This document shows positions 40,801 through 51,229 of a stretch of DNA of 64,000 bases, one piece after another. Each line of letters starts with the position of its first letter. The stretch's first letter is position 1. The notes under the pieces were generated by a model. That model was not told the DNA's origin. It ran no database searches and saw only the letters and a program-made list of their open reading frames with translations. Source of the DNA: Chrysomallon squamiferum (lineage: Eukaryota > Mollusca > Gastropoda > Neomphalida > Peltospiridae); the NCBI GenBank assembly GCA_012295275.1, contig CM022671.1, positions 14,115,178-14,179,177 of the forward strand, read 5' to 3'. The position numbers and the translations under genes are program-made.

Positions 40801-42468
40801 GTTTTTATAAAGCATATTTTTCTCTTTTTTATCAGATTTGTTGGTGAGGGATTTTGTTTCTGTTATTTTTATTAAAATTACAATTATTTGTATTTATAAA
40901 TATTTATTTTTTATATTATTTTTTAGCATATTTAAATTGTGTGCTCTCACCTGTATTCTAAAGCTTTTATAATAATGTTAGAAATTTGAAAGTAAAAAGA
41001 AATAAGAGAGATCATTGTTATTTTAAACTTTAATTTTAATTAAAATAAATAAATTTATATAAGCAAATATAATAACAGCAGTGCCATTAAAAATGGATTA
41101 AAATAATAGTAATCCAGCTGGAGCACCTGTTTTCCTTATTTTATACAAAAAATTTAAAATATTATGTATACATTTTTTTTTATCTAAACTGTGTATGAAA
41201 TAGATGTAGACACATATTTAGACATAGATACAATTCTCAGGCTGTCTTCTTATAAATCTGAAACATTCCGGTCCCAAGCATTTCAGTTAAAGGATTCTCG
41301 ACATGTCATGATAATAAAAGTGATTTCTGTATGTTAAGGCCAGGGCTGAGGTGGAAGCAAGACTGAAACAGCAGGCTGAGGAGAGAGAGGCTGAACGCCA
41401 GAGACTGAAAGAGCTTGAAGAGATTCATGCTGAAATGGAAAAATTACTTGAGACTGAGAGACAAGCTAAAAGAGATGAAGAAATTGTAAGGTAAACAAAA
41501 TACATTAACAACATTACTCTTTAAACTGATGGTGTCGTGTATAACTGTGGTGGTGCAAGTTTATGTTTTATTTACATCATACTGATATTTGAAATCTATA
41601 TAATGTTAATAAACTATGGTTGATTATGAAAACAATGGCAATAAAAAAGCATACATTAGATTATTGTGTTTTCTAAAACTTATTTTACACACATCTGTGA
41701 ATGATGTGACATCATGAATGTATTAATTATAGTATATGAAGATTCATTTATAGTTATTGCTGTTAATTATTGACACTGAGTGTTCTAGGCAGTATTGCAG
41801 GTACATTTTAAATCAAGATATTCACATTACTTTGCAATCTGATTTTTAATGTTTGTAATGATTGCAAATCATATATAATAACAATGTAATTGTTTTTAAC
41901 TTTGCAGGAATCTGCAGTCTCGCATACTGGAAGAAGAATTTGAGAAGAGAGAGGAGCTAGAGAATTTGAAGAGAGAACAAGATGAGTTGTTGGAATGGGA
42001 GAGACTTCAGCGTGAAAATATGGAGAAGGCGAGACATGATCAGGACATGCTGCTGGAGGAAACAAAGAGGAGACTCGCAGAACTGGAAAAAGAAAAAGAA
42101 GCAGCAGACAGACAACTTCAGGTTGTAAATAAAATGTATTAAAAATTATTTTTTACTAATATTGTTTTAAATAACCATGTTCTAAATGAAATGTATTTAG
42201 AATTATTATTTTTAGTGAGGTTTTGTGAAATATTTTCTTTCATGTTCTGATTTTCTTTTTGTTATAGGAAGCTGCAAACAAATTGAAAGATGCTGAAGAT
42301 TATCGAGTTAATCTTAATGCCAAGCTGAAGGCACGAGAGATCAAAGTGCATGGTCTGGCAAGATTAGTTTCTGTGCATAATCCAGAGCCATTTGTAACTC
42401 ATAGGGGAAAAGGAGCTTTCTCTGAATCTGAATTTATCACAAGCAGTAATAATAATAATAATAAATAA
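33809..42468 (+). CDS. SWAP70: SWAP70/DEF6-family PH-domain protein
   Basis: Switch-associated protein 70-like: binds phosphoinositides through a PH domain and links Rac signalling to F-actin. The exons are 33809-33904, 36788-37357, 37884-38036, 38547-38658, 39364-39542, 40271-40333, 41339-41490, 41908-42121 and 42268-42468. All introns are GT-AG and all junctions stay in frame, giving 579 aa (human SWAP70 is 585). Layout: an EF-hand-like N-terminal region (residues 1-222; WHAFDALD and a FNFLADVDKND segment match family positions); a PH domain at about 223-320 with KWKERWFVL near its start and the closing tryptophan in RNEWLL; and a charged coiled coil at about 320-545, rich in E, K, R and Q. 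The tail GAFSESEF aligns with GPAAFTEAEL near the human C-terminus. The stop TAA at 42466 lies inside an AAT repeat, and a second open frame follows one base out of register (separate entry). SWAP70 and DEF6 cannot be told apart confidently in an invertebrate. Confidence 0.93.
33905..36787 (+). other. SWAP70 intron 1
   Basis: 2.9-kb intron between residue 32 (K) and V33. It is AT-rich, with no nested gene seen. It holds short (ATT)n/(AAC)n stretches around 34264-34300 and 35460-35520. Confidence 0.85.
37709..37799. repeat. (GT)18(GA)n compound microsatellite
   Basis: A pure GT tract (37709-37744) passes straight into a pure GA tract (37745-37799), inside SWAP70 intron 2, ending 84 bp before exon 3. 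Confidence 0.95.
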
Positions 42469-42481
42469 TAATAACAACAAT
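42448..42481 (+). repeat. (AAT)n array containing the SWAP70 stop codon
   Basis: AAT units at 42448-42462, one extra A at 42463-42465 (AAA where the array predicts AA), then more AAT/AAC units. In the SWAP70 frame this reads Asn repeats, Lys, stop. In the next frame it reads Asn repeats without a stop. Confidence 0.9.
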
Positions 42482-43066
42482 GATAACAACAGCTCTCCTG
42501 AACAGAGGACATCGCCAGAATGTGATCCACCACTGCCTGAAATTACTGTGAAGAAAAAGAGCTCTGGCAAAATTTGTAAAAAGAAAACAGCCACCACAGA
42601 CCACAGCAACAAGGAAATTTTAGTTAGCCAGCCAGTCAGTACATCTAGCAGTAGTTACAGAGCCTTGCAGGCCATGATCAGACAGTACAGCAAGGAGGAG
42701 GAGGATGAGGAAAATGATGAGGAAAATGTTTACAGTAATGATGACATTGAAGAAGCTGAAAAAATGTCTGCTGCTATTGATGATGGCGGAGCAGAGGACA
42801 GGAGGACACATCAGAGTATGGAAAGGAATGGCTTCAGTAAAGATAATCCAGGAAAGGGTTCTAAAGGCTCTGATATCAGCAGCAGGATTAATGGCAGTTC
42901 CAGTTATCTGTTTGCTAATGGAGAGAAACAGACAAACAGTTTGAGAAGTAAGGCAGCAGTGGATGATCAGAAGATTACCACAGTCAGAGATGAAGCAGCA
43001 GCAAATTGTGTTGATGCAGATTCAGATTATGAAGAAGTCAGAAATGTTCCAATAACTGAACTGTGA
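42464..43066 (+). CDS. Out-of-register C-terminal extension of SWAP70-like gene
   Basis: An uninterrupted open frame of 200 codons plus a TGA stop, starting within the AAT array that ends the 579-aa SWAP70 frame and shifted by one base from it. It is rich in Ser, Asp, Glu, Lys and Asn. An early segment reads SSPEQRTSPECDPPLPEITV, followed by a Lys-rich patch, the segment SYRALQAMIRQYSKEEEDEE, and a C-terminus DSDYEEVRNVPITEL. It has no start methionine of its own with good context. A frame this long is unlikely by chance in this AT-rich DNA, and the codon variety looks protein-like. I infer that it is, or recently was, the continuation of SWAP70 exon 9, disconnected by a single-base difference in the repeat (allele, assembly error or true mutation). 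The alternative is 3' UTR with a chance open frame. Confidence 0.5.
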   Translation, partial: NNNNNNDNNSSPEQRTSPECDPPLPEITVKKKSSGKICKKKTATTDHSNKEILVSQPVSTSSSSYRALQAMIRQYSKEEEDEENDEENVYSNDDIEEAEKMSAAIDDGGAEDRRTHQSMERNGFSKDNPGKGSKGSDISSRINGSSSYLFANGEKQTNSLRSKAAVDDQKITTVRDEAAANCVDADSDYEEVRNVPITEL

Positions 43067-43373
43067 GTTGGAAAAAAATGTTCTTAATGTTATTTTTATA
43101 CGCACTGGATATCACAAGGATGAAAGTCATGACAATTTTTTTTTTTTTTTAATTTATAGTTTATCTCAATTACTGCTTGAAATATGCAGTTTGATTCAAA
43201 TTATGAAGAAGTCAGAAAAGTTCCAATAACTGAACTGTGAGTTGGACATTTGTTTTTTTCTTAATCTTATTTTTATTTTATATGCACTGAATATCACAAG
43301 GATGACAGTCATGACAATGTTTTTTTTTAATTTATAATTTATCTCAAACAATTGATTTAACTGAAATATGCAG
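43019..43373 (+). repeat. 174-bp tandem duplication at SWAP70 3' end
   Basis: Copy 1 (43019-43192) begins with the last 15 sense codons and stop of the extension frame. Copy 2 (43193 to about 43373) repeats the same coding end (SNYEEVRKVPITEL then TGA in the matching frame), the gttgg after the stop, and the downstream atatcacaaggatga and gtcatgacaa segments. A few substitutions and a small length difference show it is not a recent assembly duplicate. Confidence 0.85.
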
Positions 43374-43890
43374 CCATGATATATATGTATATATGTGCTA
43401 TTTGTTCCTAAATACGTTATTCTCATTAAATGACAGTGTATCATTCCAACTAATAGCTAGCACTGTACTGAAAAGTGGAATTTTAATCAGTCTTTCACCA
43501 CAGATGTTAATATCATTTCAGGTTATGTCAGTAATAATAACAATTAAAACACATTTAAAACAATTTACTGTAATATTTCAGTTCTTTTTTATAGGGATTT
43601 ATATTTGTTATCCACATATTTATAAACAGAGTTATACCACAAATATCTGTTTCTTTTTTCAAGGCTGATATGTGCAAAGTGTAGTCTTGATAATTTAATG
43701 TATCAAATTATATGCAAAACACAAATGCACTTATCTTTATAATGGGCTGAGAGCTGAAAGTGGTTACTCCAAATCACTCCATAAGAATACCACTTCATTT
43801 GTTTTATATTTAACAGGACATTTCCATAATACTTCATAAGAATCCCACTGTAGTTTTCAGAGATTTTATGGTTCTAATCAGTTTTTATTA

Positions 43891-43937
<47 letters not shown>

Positions 43938-46911
43938 AAAATCCCACAATAAGCTATCTTACAGTGATGATTATTTCAGATATAATTGTAAATTGTTAGA
44001 TTTATGCATTATTATTATTTTTCTAAATATGGTTTTACATTTTACACATTGATTAATAAAGTATTATAATCGGATTCTAATATATTGTTATTACCCTCCT
44101 TACTGTTAATATTTCTTATTGCCTTGTTAATTAAATATTTCTTAAATGTATCTTCAAATACAGAGTTATTGCATTATTTTCTTAAAATTTATTACAAAAA
44201 TATGTTATAATCTGTTTTATTCATAATAACAATACAGATACATTAGGCCAGTGCTACATGAAAAGTAATGTTGATGAATAGCATTTATATTTTATTAGTA
44301 TTACCAAATTGAAAACTGTATTATAATAGCTTTATGCATTTAATATTAAAAGCCTGAAGTGCCTTTAGGCCAGTAATTTGTGCTTCCATATATCAAGATA
44401 AATAATATGTCATATGTTTTTATATATTTTGTCAGTAAATATATTTGTGTGTATTTGCTTGATCTGTTTTTTTATATGTTACAAAGTGTTATACAGGTGT
44501 TGTTTTTCATTTTCGTTTTTGCATTATATACTTTTATATATACATGTATATATTAATCTCATTTATTTAATGAATGGAGAACTGAACTATATGCATTATC
44601 CTGCTGACTGTAAAACTGTTACTGGTTTATGATGGTGAGATTAGAGAGAATGCTTATTAGAATACTGTTACTGGGGTTTTATATTTTCATATTAGTGATG
44701 AGATTATCTGGAATGGGAAATAATATGCTGGTATTGACAACCAGTAAACTACAGACTTAATGTGTTATTCATTCTTCTTTAATATTTATTTTTTTAAGAA
44801 TTTTTATTTTATCGATTTACAGTTGTTTTTAACAAAAAACAAAACAAAATAAAATTAGAATTTTTTTTTTTTTAATAAAAATAACCACAATTAAATATTC
44901 AGTTTTTCATCCTGAAAATATTGTTAATTATCTTTAAAAAAATTTTTAAAATCACCACTGTTAATAATTAATTTTTGATAATTCATCCAATTACTTTTTT
45001 TAAAAACATTATTGTATTAATGTGTTTGAAATCTACATATTCATTCATCACATTTTTTGCTTATTTATTTCTAATATATTTTAACAAAAAATGTTTCTTT
45101 AAAAACAAAGTATCAGTGGTTTAGAATAAATACCATAGATTTTGAACACATTTGACTATTTTGTGACCACTTTTATATTTTCATAACTAGTAACCCAGAA
45201 GAGTGACACATTATTCTATCTTTTCCAAGCAGAAATAAATGCTGTGATTTATGTCAATAATTATTTCATGCTTTCTTGTTTGAAACTTTTAGTTTCAGAT
45301 TTAGATTTATTTTCATTCAGTATTAAAATATTTTCATACAAAGTTATACAGTTAAGGCTTAAGAAATTATAATTATATGTTACTGAAATACATTCTGAAG
45401 ATGGATTTAAGTAATTTACCACAACTACTATTATTATTATGATTATTTTATTGTTTTATTATTATTATTATTATACATGGAATCATAAAATAACCACTGA
45501 CTAACTTCAAGACTCAAATTCATAAAAAAATTTACTTAAGTCTAATTGTTTCCTGTAAGTAGTAACTACAGTTTATTAATTGAGCTTTGAAAGTGCCCTT
45601 TGAGTTTGCCACTTTCTAAATCATTGGTTTAACTATATTTTATGAATATGGCAACATACATCTAAAAATATTGGGTTCAAGGTATTCAATAATAAAGCTA
45701 AAACTTGTAGGTTTAATTATTATTATTATTTATAAATTTATTTCAATTTATTTTTATTGATGTTGTCCTTCAACAATTTTGTCAGATGGATTTGATTAAT
45801 ATTAATTTTTATTTCCTATTTTTATTGATTTATTGGTTTATTTTTTGTTTGTTTGTTTGATCATTTTCTAACAATTTGTACATCAGGTTAACTGGGAAAT
45901 TTAAATTATTGTTTTGGAGATTAATATTCATCTTTAATTACTTGCATGCAATAAATATATTGTATATGATTTTTTTGATTTTGTCTTTTGTGTTTTTTAT
46001 ATTATTTTTTTTTTTTTTTTTGAATATTTAAAATGATGTTATTTTTGTCACTTTATTTGTGTGTGTGTATGTGTGTGTATATATGTAATTATTCTATTTT
46101 AATAGTTGTTATACTTATTACATAGGAAGTAACTTATTTGAACTCTGATCATGAGACAGAAGTATTTATATCAACATCTTGGATATGGCTTGTTAACAAG
46201 AAAATAGTATATTTTCTTTGGGTTTACAAATGGCTTCAATTTTTGTTTCTGGTTCATTCAGTTTTTGTTTTGGGTTGTTTTTTCTCACATCTTCCAGTTT
46301 TGCATTTTTTCAATTAAAATGTTTTTTTTTTTTAAATTAAATTAAATTAAATAAAAAAATAAAAAAAAAATTCAGTTTTTAATAAATAAATAAAAACAAA
46401 CAGCTTTATCTACAAAGGGTTGCGATATGTCCAAATGAAAACATCTGAATAAATAACAGAAAAAAAGAAAAAAGAATGACATTCAAGAAATTTAGTACTG
46501 ATTTCATAACAACATCAGTGTAACATTATGTGCAATTTTAAACAACTGTGTAGCAGAGTATCATGTATTTATAATAATATGGAATATTCTTTGCATTAAA
46601 AAATAATGTAAGTGCAATTAAAAATTTATATACGTATAAATGTATATAGCACCCCAACAAAAAAGAAAACAAAAAATCCAAACTGAAATCCATTCTAATC
46701 CACTAAATGAAGTCATGTGTTTGAAATAAGTGATTTGACAACAGCAATAATGGGCATTTGAGTTCAAAAACCTACAAGCATGATTGTACCAGTAAACTGC
46801 CGTTGAAATTTAGGACCATAATATTATTTTTATAGTGTTAAACATGCATTAATTGAATATGTTCGTTACATTATGTTATATCTTTTCTGGAAATAAAACA
46901 TTTATGAGAGT
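43374..46911. other. SWAP70 3' flank / intergenic
   Basis: AT-rich DNA with no exon seen. AATAAA at 44055-44060 is a possible polyadenylation signal for the SWAP70-like gene. T-runs lie near 44860 and 46004. Confidence 0.7.
43893..43936. repeat. (ATT)n microsatellite
   Basis: About 14 ATT units downstream of SWAP70. Confidence 0.9.
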
Positions 46912-47016
46912 TTACTGGACATCAAATTCTCTGTTTTGAAAAAAATCTTTGGATGCCTCCGGTCCCCAAATCAGTGTTGTACCATCTTGCAAAATTTCTC
47001 TAAGCGGCCCTGTTAA
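46912..47016 (-). pseudogene. Ty3/gypsy-like pol relic
   Basis: A 34-codon open stretch on the minus strand includes PLREILQDG followed by IWGPEASKDF. This matches the pattern of the reverse transcriptase-RNase H connection of Ty3/gypsy retrotransposons, where PLxxLL is followed about ten residues later by a W(G/T)PE...AF motif. It is bounded by in-frame stops on both sides, and I found no RT catalytic motif, integrase or LTR around it. I infer a small, dead retrotransposon fragment. The neighbouring minus-strand frame at 47056-47268 looks protein-like but has no recognisable motif and may be part of the same relic. Confidence 0.5.
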
Positions 47017-48723
47017 TCAATGTCACTAATGTAAAAGCAGTGAGTAGTGAACTATTCAAGAAATCAACAAGAATAGAACATTTGAAATATTGTACAAATT
47101 CAATGAAATACGTAAGTCGTTATATAAATCGAAACAATGCAAATCAGTCAAAGGAACACAAACTGTTCTGGTAACAGACCAGTATAGGCCTTTGTTTTCA
47201 AATCCTGCGTAAAGAAGGGGTTCAGAATGGGCGCTTTCAATGTTTTCAACATCCTGTCTTGAAATCATGTATGTGTGTTTGTGCGTGTGTGTATGTGTGG
47301 AAAAGAGGCAACCATGAATGTATACGTACGTGCTACAGGAAGCACATAAAACGTACTGAACATCCTATTTTTAAAACGTTGTGTGTGTGTGTGTGTGTCA
47401 GAGAGAGTAATAATTATATACATACATACATACACACATACGTAATGACGTGTTCGAACAAGAAGTTTTACACATACACTTGTAACATTTGGACGCACAA
47501 AAAACGGAGGGGGGAAGAAATGCGCAAAAGAATAAAATTAAAAAACATATGCAGGTGTTTGCGAAACGCACATACACACGCAGAGACAAACAAACGGATA
47601 TACACCAAAACATGTTTTGTTGAAGAAAAAAAAAATAATCATAATAAATTAAAACTAAACTTGAAACTTTTAAATATTATTAGAATGCCAATAAACAGGT
47701 GCCAAGAGAACCAACATCAATATGGCCGTTATCCACGAAATGGACAAAGCGACTTAAAAAGAACAATATCTGATTGCTTTGTAAAATAAAGTGGTTCTTT
47801 TAAGAAATTGCAGATAAAAAAAAAACAGATTTGGTTTTAAGCAATAAGTTTAGGCAAAATAAAAAATTAAATTAAAAAAAAAAATGTGTTCCTTAAAGGT
47901 CAGTAATGCACTGCTGTGAGATCTGTCTACATGATCTAACGTTAGAACAGTTCGATAATTATTCGTTTTTGGTGTATAATAGAGTATAAACATTCAAAAG
48001 TTCATATATACACATACATAAACAAAGACATGCACTCAAAAATAAAATTACAGGCAGATATGAGTGAAAAGCAATTCTCACACATCGGCCAGTTTTTATG
48101 TAAGTCTGTCTTAATAACAGAGTTAACGTCTTTGAAGATTCAACAGCATAGTGACTAACCCACAAGGCTAACGTCTGATACGTCTGAACTAATGAGTAAT
48201 ATTTGAACTAATGGACTGATTGACAAATTTCATTTCTTTGTTAACTATTAATACAAAAAATAGGCACTAAATGTTTTAGCTAATCTTTTCCATTCTCAAA
48301 CTTTCTAAACTGAGTTTTGTATGCTAAAGAACTACTTTTTGAATTTGCATATAAAATATTTTAAAAATTCGTAAACTGAAAATTACTGCGCGCAGATGTT
48401 TATGGAGGTTATTTGTGAACGTCAGACAAAAATCGTGTAATCATGAATAATAATTTTTTTTTATTTTGGGTATAAACAGTGCACATTTTTTTGTGTGAAT
48501 TATATGTACAATTTATATATAATATACAAACAGTACTTTTCATATAATTAATTTATTTTTTAATTTAATTATTTATTTATTTTAGTTTATTATTATTTAT
48601 TTATTTATTTTAATTTATTATTATTTATTTTATACATACAGTAAAAATTAATAAACCTTTACTATTTGCTTTATAAATAATTATGAATGTTGTTTTTTTA
48701 ATATGAAATGGCATTGGAATAGA

Positions 48724-48853
48724 AACATACTTTTGTCTTTCATTGACATCTTTATCTGAATTCCATTATACATTTTAAGCTGTAACATACTTTTGTCTCT
48801 CATTGACATCTTTATCTGAACTCCATTATACATTTTAAGCTGTAACATATTTT
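48724..48853. repeat. 60-bp tandem duplication
   Basis: Two 60-bp copies (48724-48783 and 48784-48843) with two mismatches, then about 10 bp of a third copy. They lie just downstream (in transcript sense) of the minus-strand ORF at 48985-49587. Confidence 0.9.
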
Positions 48854-48984
48854 GTAATAAAATGTACCATTCAGTAACACTAAACGTTTTTTCCTTCACA
48901 GTAAATAAATAAATATATTTGTAAAAATTATATTCGTGTTAATCTCTTTCTACTGTATCTAAACCTTGATAATTACATCCATAT

Positions 48985-49587
48985 TCAATCTATCCTTAAC
49001 ACGTTTTGCATATGCTGTTTTTTTTCTAGTGTTGCCCCATCAAGCATCAGTGCTCTTTTTAGTATCTTCCGTCCAAGTAAAACGCTATTTTGAGATACAC
49101 TTATTTCATCTGAACTTCTAAGTAACCGTTGAGCGTAGGAGACACCTTCAATGATGCTGTCAGATGCTATATCTGATGCAATTTTATTAATCATATCCAT
49201 AACATAATCATCATCCAGTTTCTCTCTGTGCATAACACTCCAGCCCAGGTTAGCTGCCTTTTGCAGACGCTGTTGTTTCTTTTCCGGTGTGACGTTGTCA
49301 AATACGAGTGATCTTTTTAATTTCTTCTGATCAAGCAGATTTCCATTTATTGGTTCTTCAAAGATTTTCTCCAAAGGTGTTTTCTGAAGCATCTTGGTGA
49401 ATTTGTTTCTGTATAGTTCTTCTACAGTTTCCTCATTCTTCTGATATTTTCTATTGTGTTCAATATGCTCGTCTGACAATTCGATCATAATTTGATTGTC
49501 GTCACTGCTAATATTTGCATTAGTACAATTCATGTTTGTTCTAATGGCTTCAACAGAATTGTATCTTTTCACAGTTTTAAATTTCAT
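48985..49587 (-). CDS. Unrecognised 200-aa single-exon ORF with internal repeat
   Basis: I do not recognise this protein. It is charged (many K, E, D and R), with no signal peptide, no membrane segment and few cysteines. Residues about 84-111 (LLDQKKLKRSLVFDNV, TPEKKQQRLQ) are repeated at about 168-196 (LLGRKILKRALMLDGA, TLEKKQHMQ), a spacing of 84 residues. Only the start of the second module is present, and the protein ends soon after. Between them lies AANLGWSVMHREKLDDDYV. A decayed further copy of that middle segment sits immediately upstream on the same strand (49633-49770). The ATG at 49587 is the first in frame. With no intron and no homologue known to me, it may be a lineage-specific gene, a retrocopy or a transposon-derived frame. 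Confidence 0.4.
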   Translation of the reverse strand: MKFKTVKRYNSVEAIRTNMNCTNANISSDDNQIMIELSDEHIEHNRKYQKNEETVEELYRNKFTKMLQKTPLEKIFEEPINGNLLDQKKLKRSLVFDNVTPEKKQQRLQKAANLGWSVMHREKLDDDYVMDMINKIASDIASDSIIEGVSYAQRLLRSSDEISVSQNSVLLGRKILKRALMLDGATLEKKQHMQNVLRID

Positions 49588-49632
49588 CAGATTCTCAGAG
49601 TGCCTTTGTGACTTGTAAATGCACGAAAGGGC

Positions 49633-49770
49633 TTAAGGAATTCTATCAAATGCTCTTTCAAATGCAGTTTTATAAATCACATCATCATAATCCAACTTCT
49701 CTCCATAAATACGCCCAACCCAGTTTATATGCAGACGTAGTTTTTTGACTGACCGTATCAGATACACGAT
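49633..49770 (-). pseudogene. Decayed module related to the 200-aa ORF
   Basis: On the minus strand one frame reads YKLGWAYLWRE and the next frame continues GEKLDYDDVIYK and FERAFDRIP before a stop. Together these align with AANLGWSVMHREKLDDDYV...NKIASD of the neighbouring ORF, with a one-base frame break in the middle. It is therefore a broken copy of the same repeat module, 46 bp upstream of the ORF's ATG. Confidence 0.5.
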
Positions 49771-50158
49771 GTAACAATGTAAAGTAAATTACGAATGACG
49801 TATGCAAATTACGTTTTATGCGGAAGTGATGTGACAGTTTTAAATTAAAATTTTAAATTATTATTTTTTTTTTTATTCTTTCACACGTTAAATGCACGTC
49901 AAATATATAATAAATAAATAATATTAAAATAAAATAAAAATAAAATAAACGTTCAGGAATGTTTAATTTCGTGACCTGTATTTTAAAAAAAATTCAACTC
50001 TCATATCATTGTATTACGTCATTTTATGTCATTTTGAATTTATCGAAATATTTTATGTATGAATTCAGCCATTTAAATACGAATACACCAATATGCTCAT
50101 ATTTCATAGTGACAGGGGAGGGAGAGGGAGAGGCATAAGATTAGATTCAGAGGTAGGT

Positions 50159-50188
50159 TTAGGGTTAGAGTTAGGGTTAGGGTAAGAG
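50159..50188 (+). repeat. Short telomere-like (TTAGGG) stretch
   Basis: TTAGGG, TTAGAG, TTAGGG, TTAGGG, TAAGAG in direct succession, about 60 bp before a long GA tract. It is far too short for a functional telomere. Confidence 0.7.
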
Positions 50189-50245
50189 TTTCGATGAAGG
50201 GCAAGGTTAGCCTGAGGATTACTGCTAGAGATATGGAATTGGGTT

Positions 50246-50248
<3 letters not shown>

Positions 50249-50326
<78 letters not shown>
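50249..50326. repeat. (GA)39 microsatellite
   Basis: A pure AG tract of about 78 bp. Confidence 0.97.
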
Positions 50327-50328
<2 letters not shown>

Positions 50329-50619
50329 ATACATGATGCTTAGCACGGTAGATAGCAGCATTTCTTCCTTCTTTCCAATGCTCAACTTGTTTTTGTTTTG
50401 ACCTGAATTTTTTAAAACCATTTTTATTTTTTTAATTTTTTTTTATTACTGAAAAAAATGCTGACCATTATCAGCAATATCTTTTTTTCTAATATATACA
50501 TACATAAACACACATAAACATATATAGATTATATAGAAACTTTTTAAAAACTATTAATTTATTTTTAATTTATTTGTATTGTTACTGTTGCTATTGTCCT
50601 TATCATAATCATCATTATA

Positions 50620-50657
50620 TTATCATCATCATCGTCACATCATCATCATCATCATTA

Positions 50658-50709
<52 letters not shown>
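50620..50709. repeat. (ATC)n-(ATT)n compound microsatellite
   Basis: An impure ATC block followed by about 17 ATT units, ending right at the candidate coding stretch at 50707. Confidence 0.9.
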
Positions 50710-50838
50710 GAAAGGTTAAATGAACGGAAAGGGAAAGCAGCTAACAAAAAACCAGCTTCTAAGAATCCTGGCGTTGATACTGGAAATAAGAATGACCCAG
50801 TTCGTCTGGTTCTAAAACTATTCAAAGGAGACGAATGA
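50707..50838 (+). other. Possible terminal coding exon or gene fragment
   Basis: The plus frame reads YERLNERKGKAANKKPASK, then NPGVDTGNKNDPVRLVLKL, then FKGDE and TGA. The block is GC-richer than its flanks, and the reading looks protein-like (basic, no low-complexity bias). There is no start codon in frame, the upstream side is an ATT array, and the AG at 50713-50714 is a weak acceptor. It could be the last exon of an unseen gene or an old gene fragment. I do not recognise the sequence. Confidence 0.25.
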
Positions 50839-51203
50839 CGCCTCGATAATCCAGCATTTGAACACGATATATAAATCAAGTAAAAAAAACGATCAAACAT
50901 ATCAGTTTGTCATATATATTAAATAATAATAATAATAATAATAATAACAACAACAACAATGACAATAACAACAACAACAACAACAACAGTAATAATAATG
51001 ATAAATAAATAAATAAATAATAAAACAAACTGACCGGAAATTATTATTGTGATGTGAATATTCAGATCTTTTACACGACACTGAGTAACCTAGTGTTCTC
51101 TATAAATCAGTGTTGCAATGTTCTTTTCCTTCACTCCTGATCGTTGTTATTTTTCAAAAATATGTTCGAAAAGACCAAAAAAAAAACAACAAAAAAATTC
51201 GAG

Positions 51204-51229
51204 AAAAAAAAAAAAAAAAAAAAAAAAAA
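51204..51229. repeat. A-rich homopolymer run
   Basis: About 26 consecutive A, inside a longer A-rich tract from 51177 to 51262. Confidence 0.9.

Noticed and set aside
47259-47789. 176-codon open frame on the plus strand
   Set aside because: Its first two thirds translate GT, CA and CATA microsatellites (Cys-Val and Thr-His runs). The rest has no motif or splice support, so it is a repeat-driven frame.
50104-50421. 105-codon minus-strand open frame with a long Ser-Leu run
   Set aside because: It is simply the translation of the GA39 tract and the TTAGGG-like stretch.
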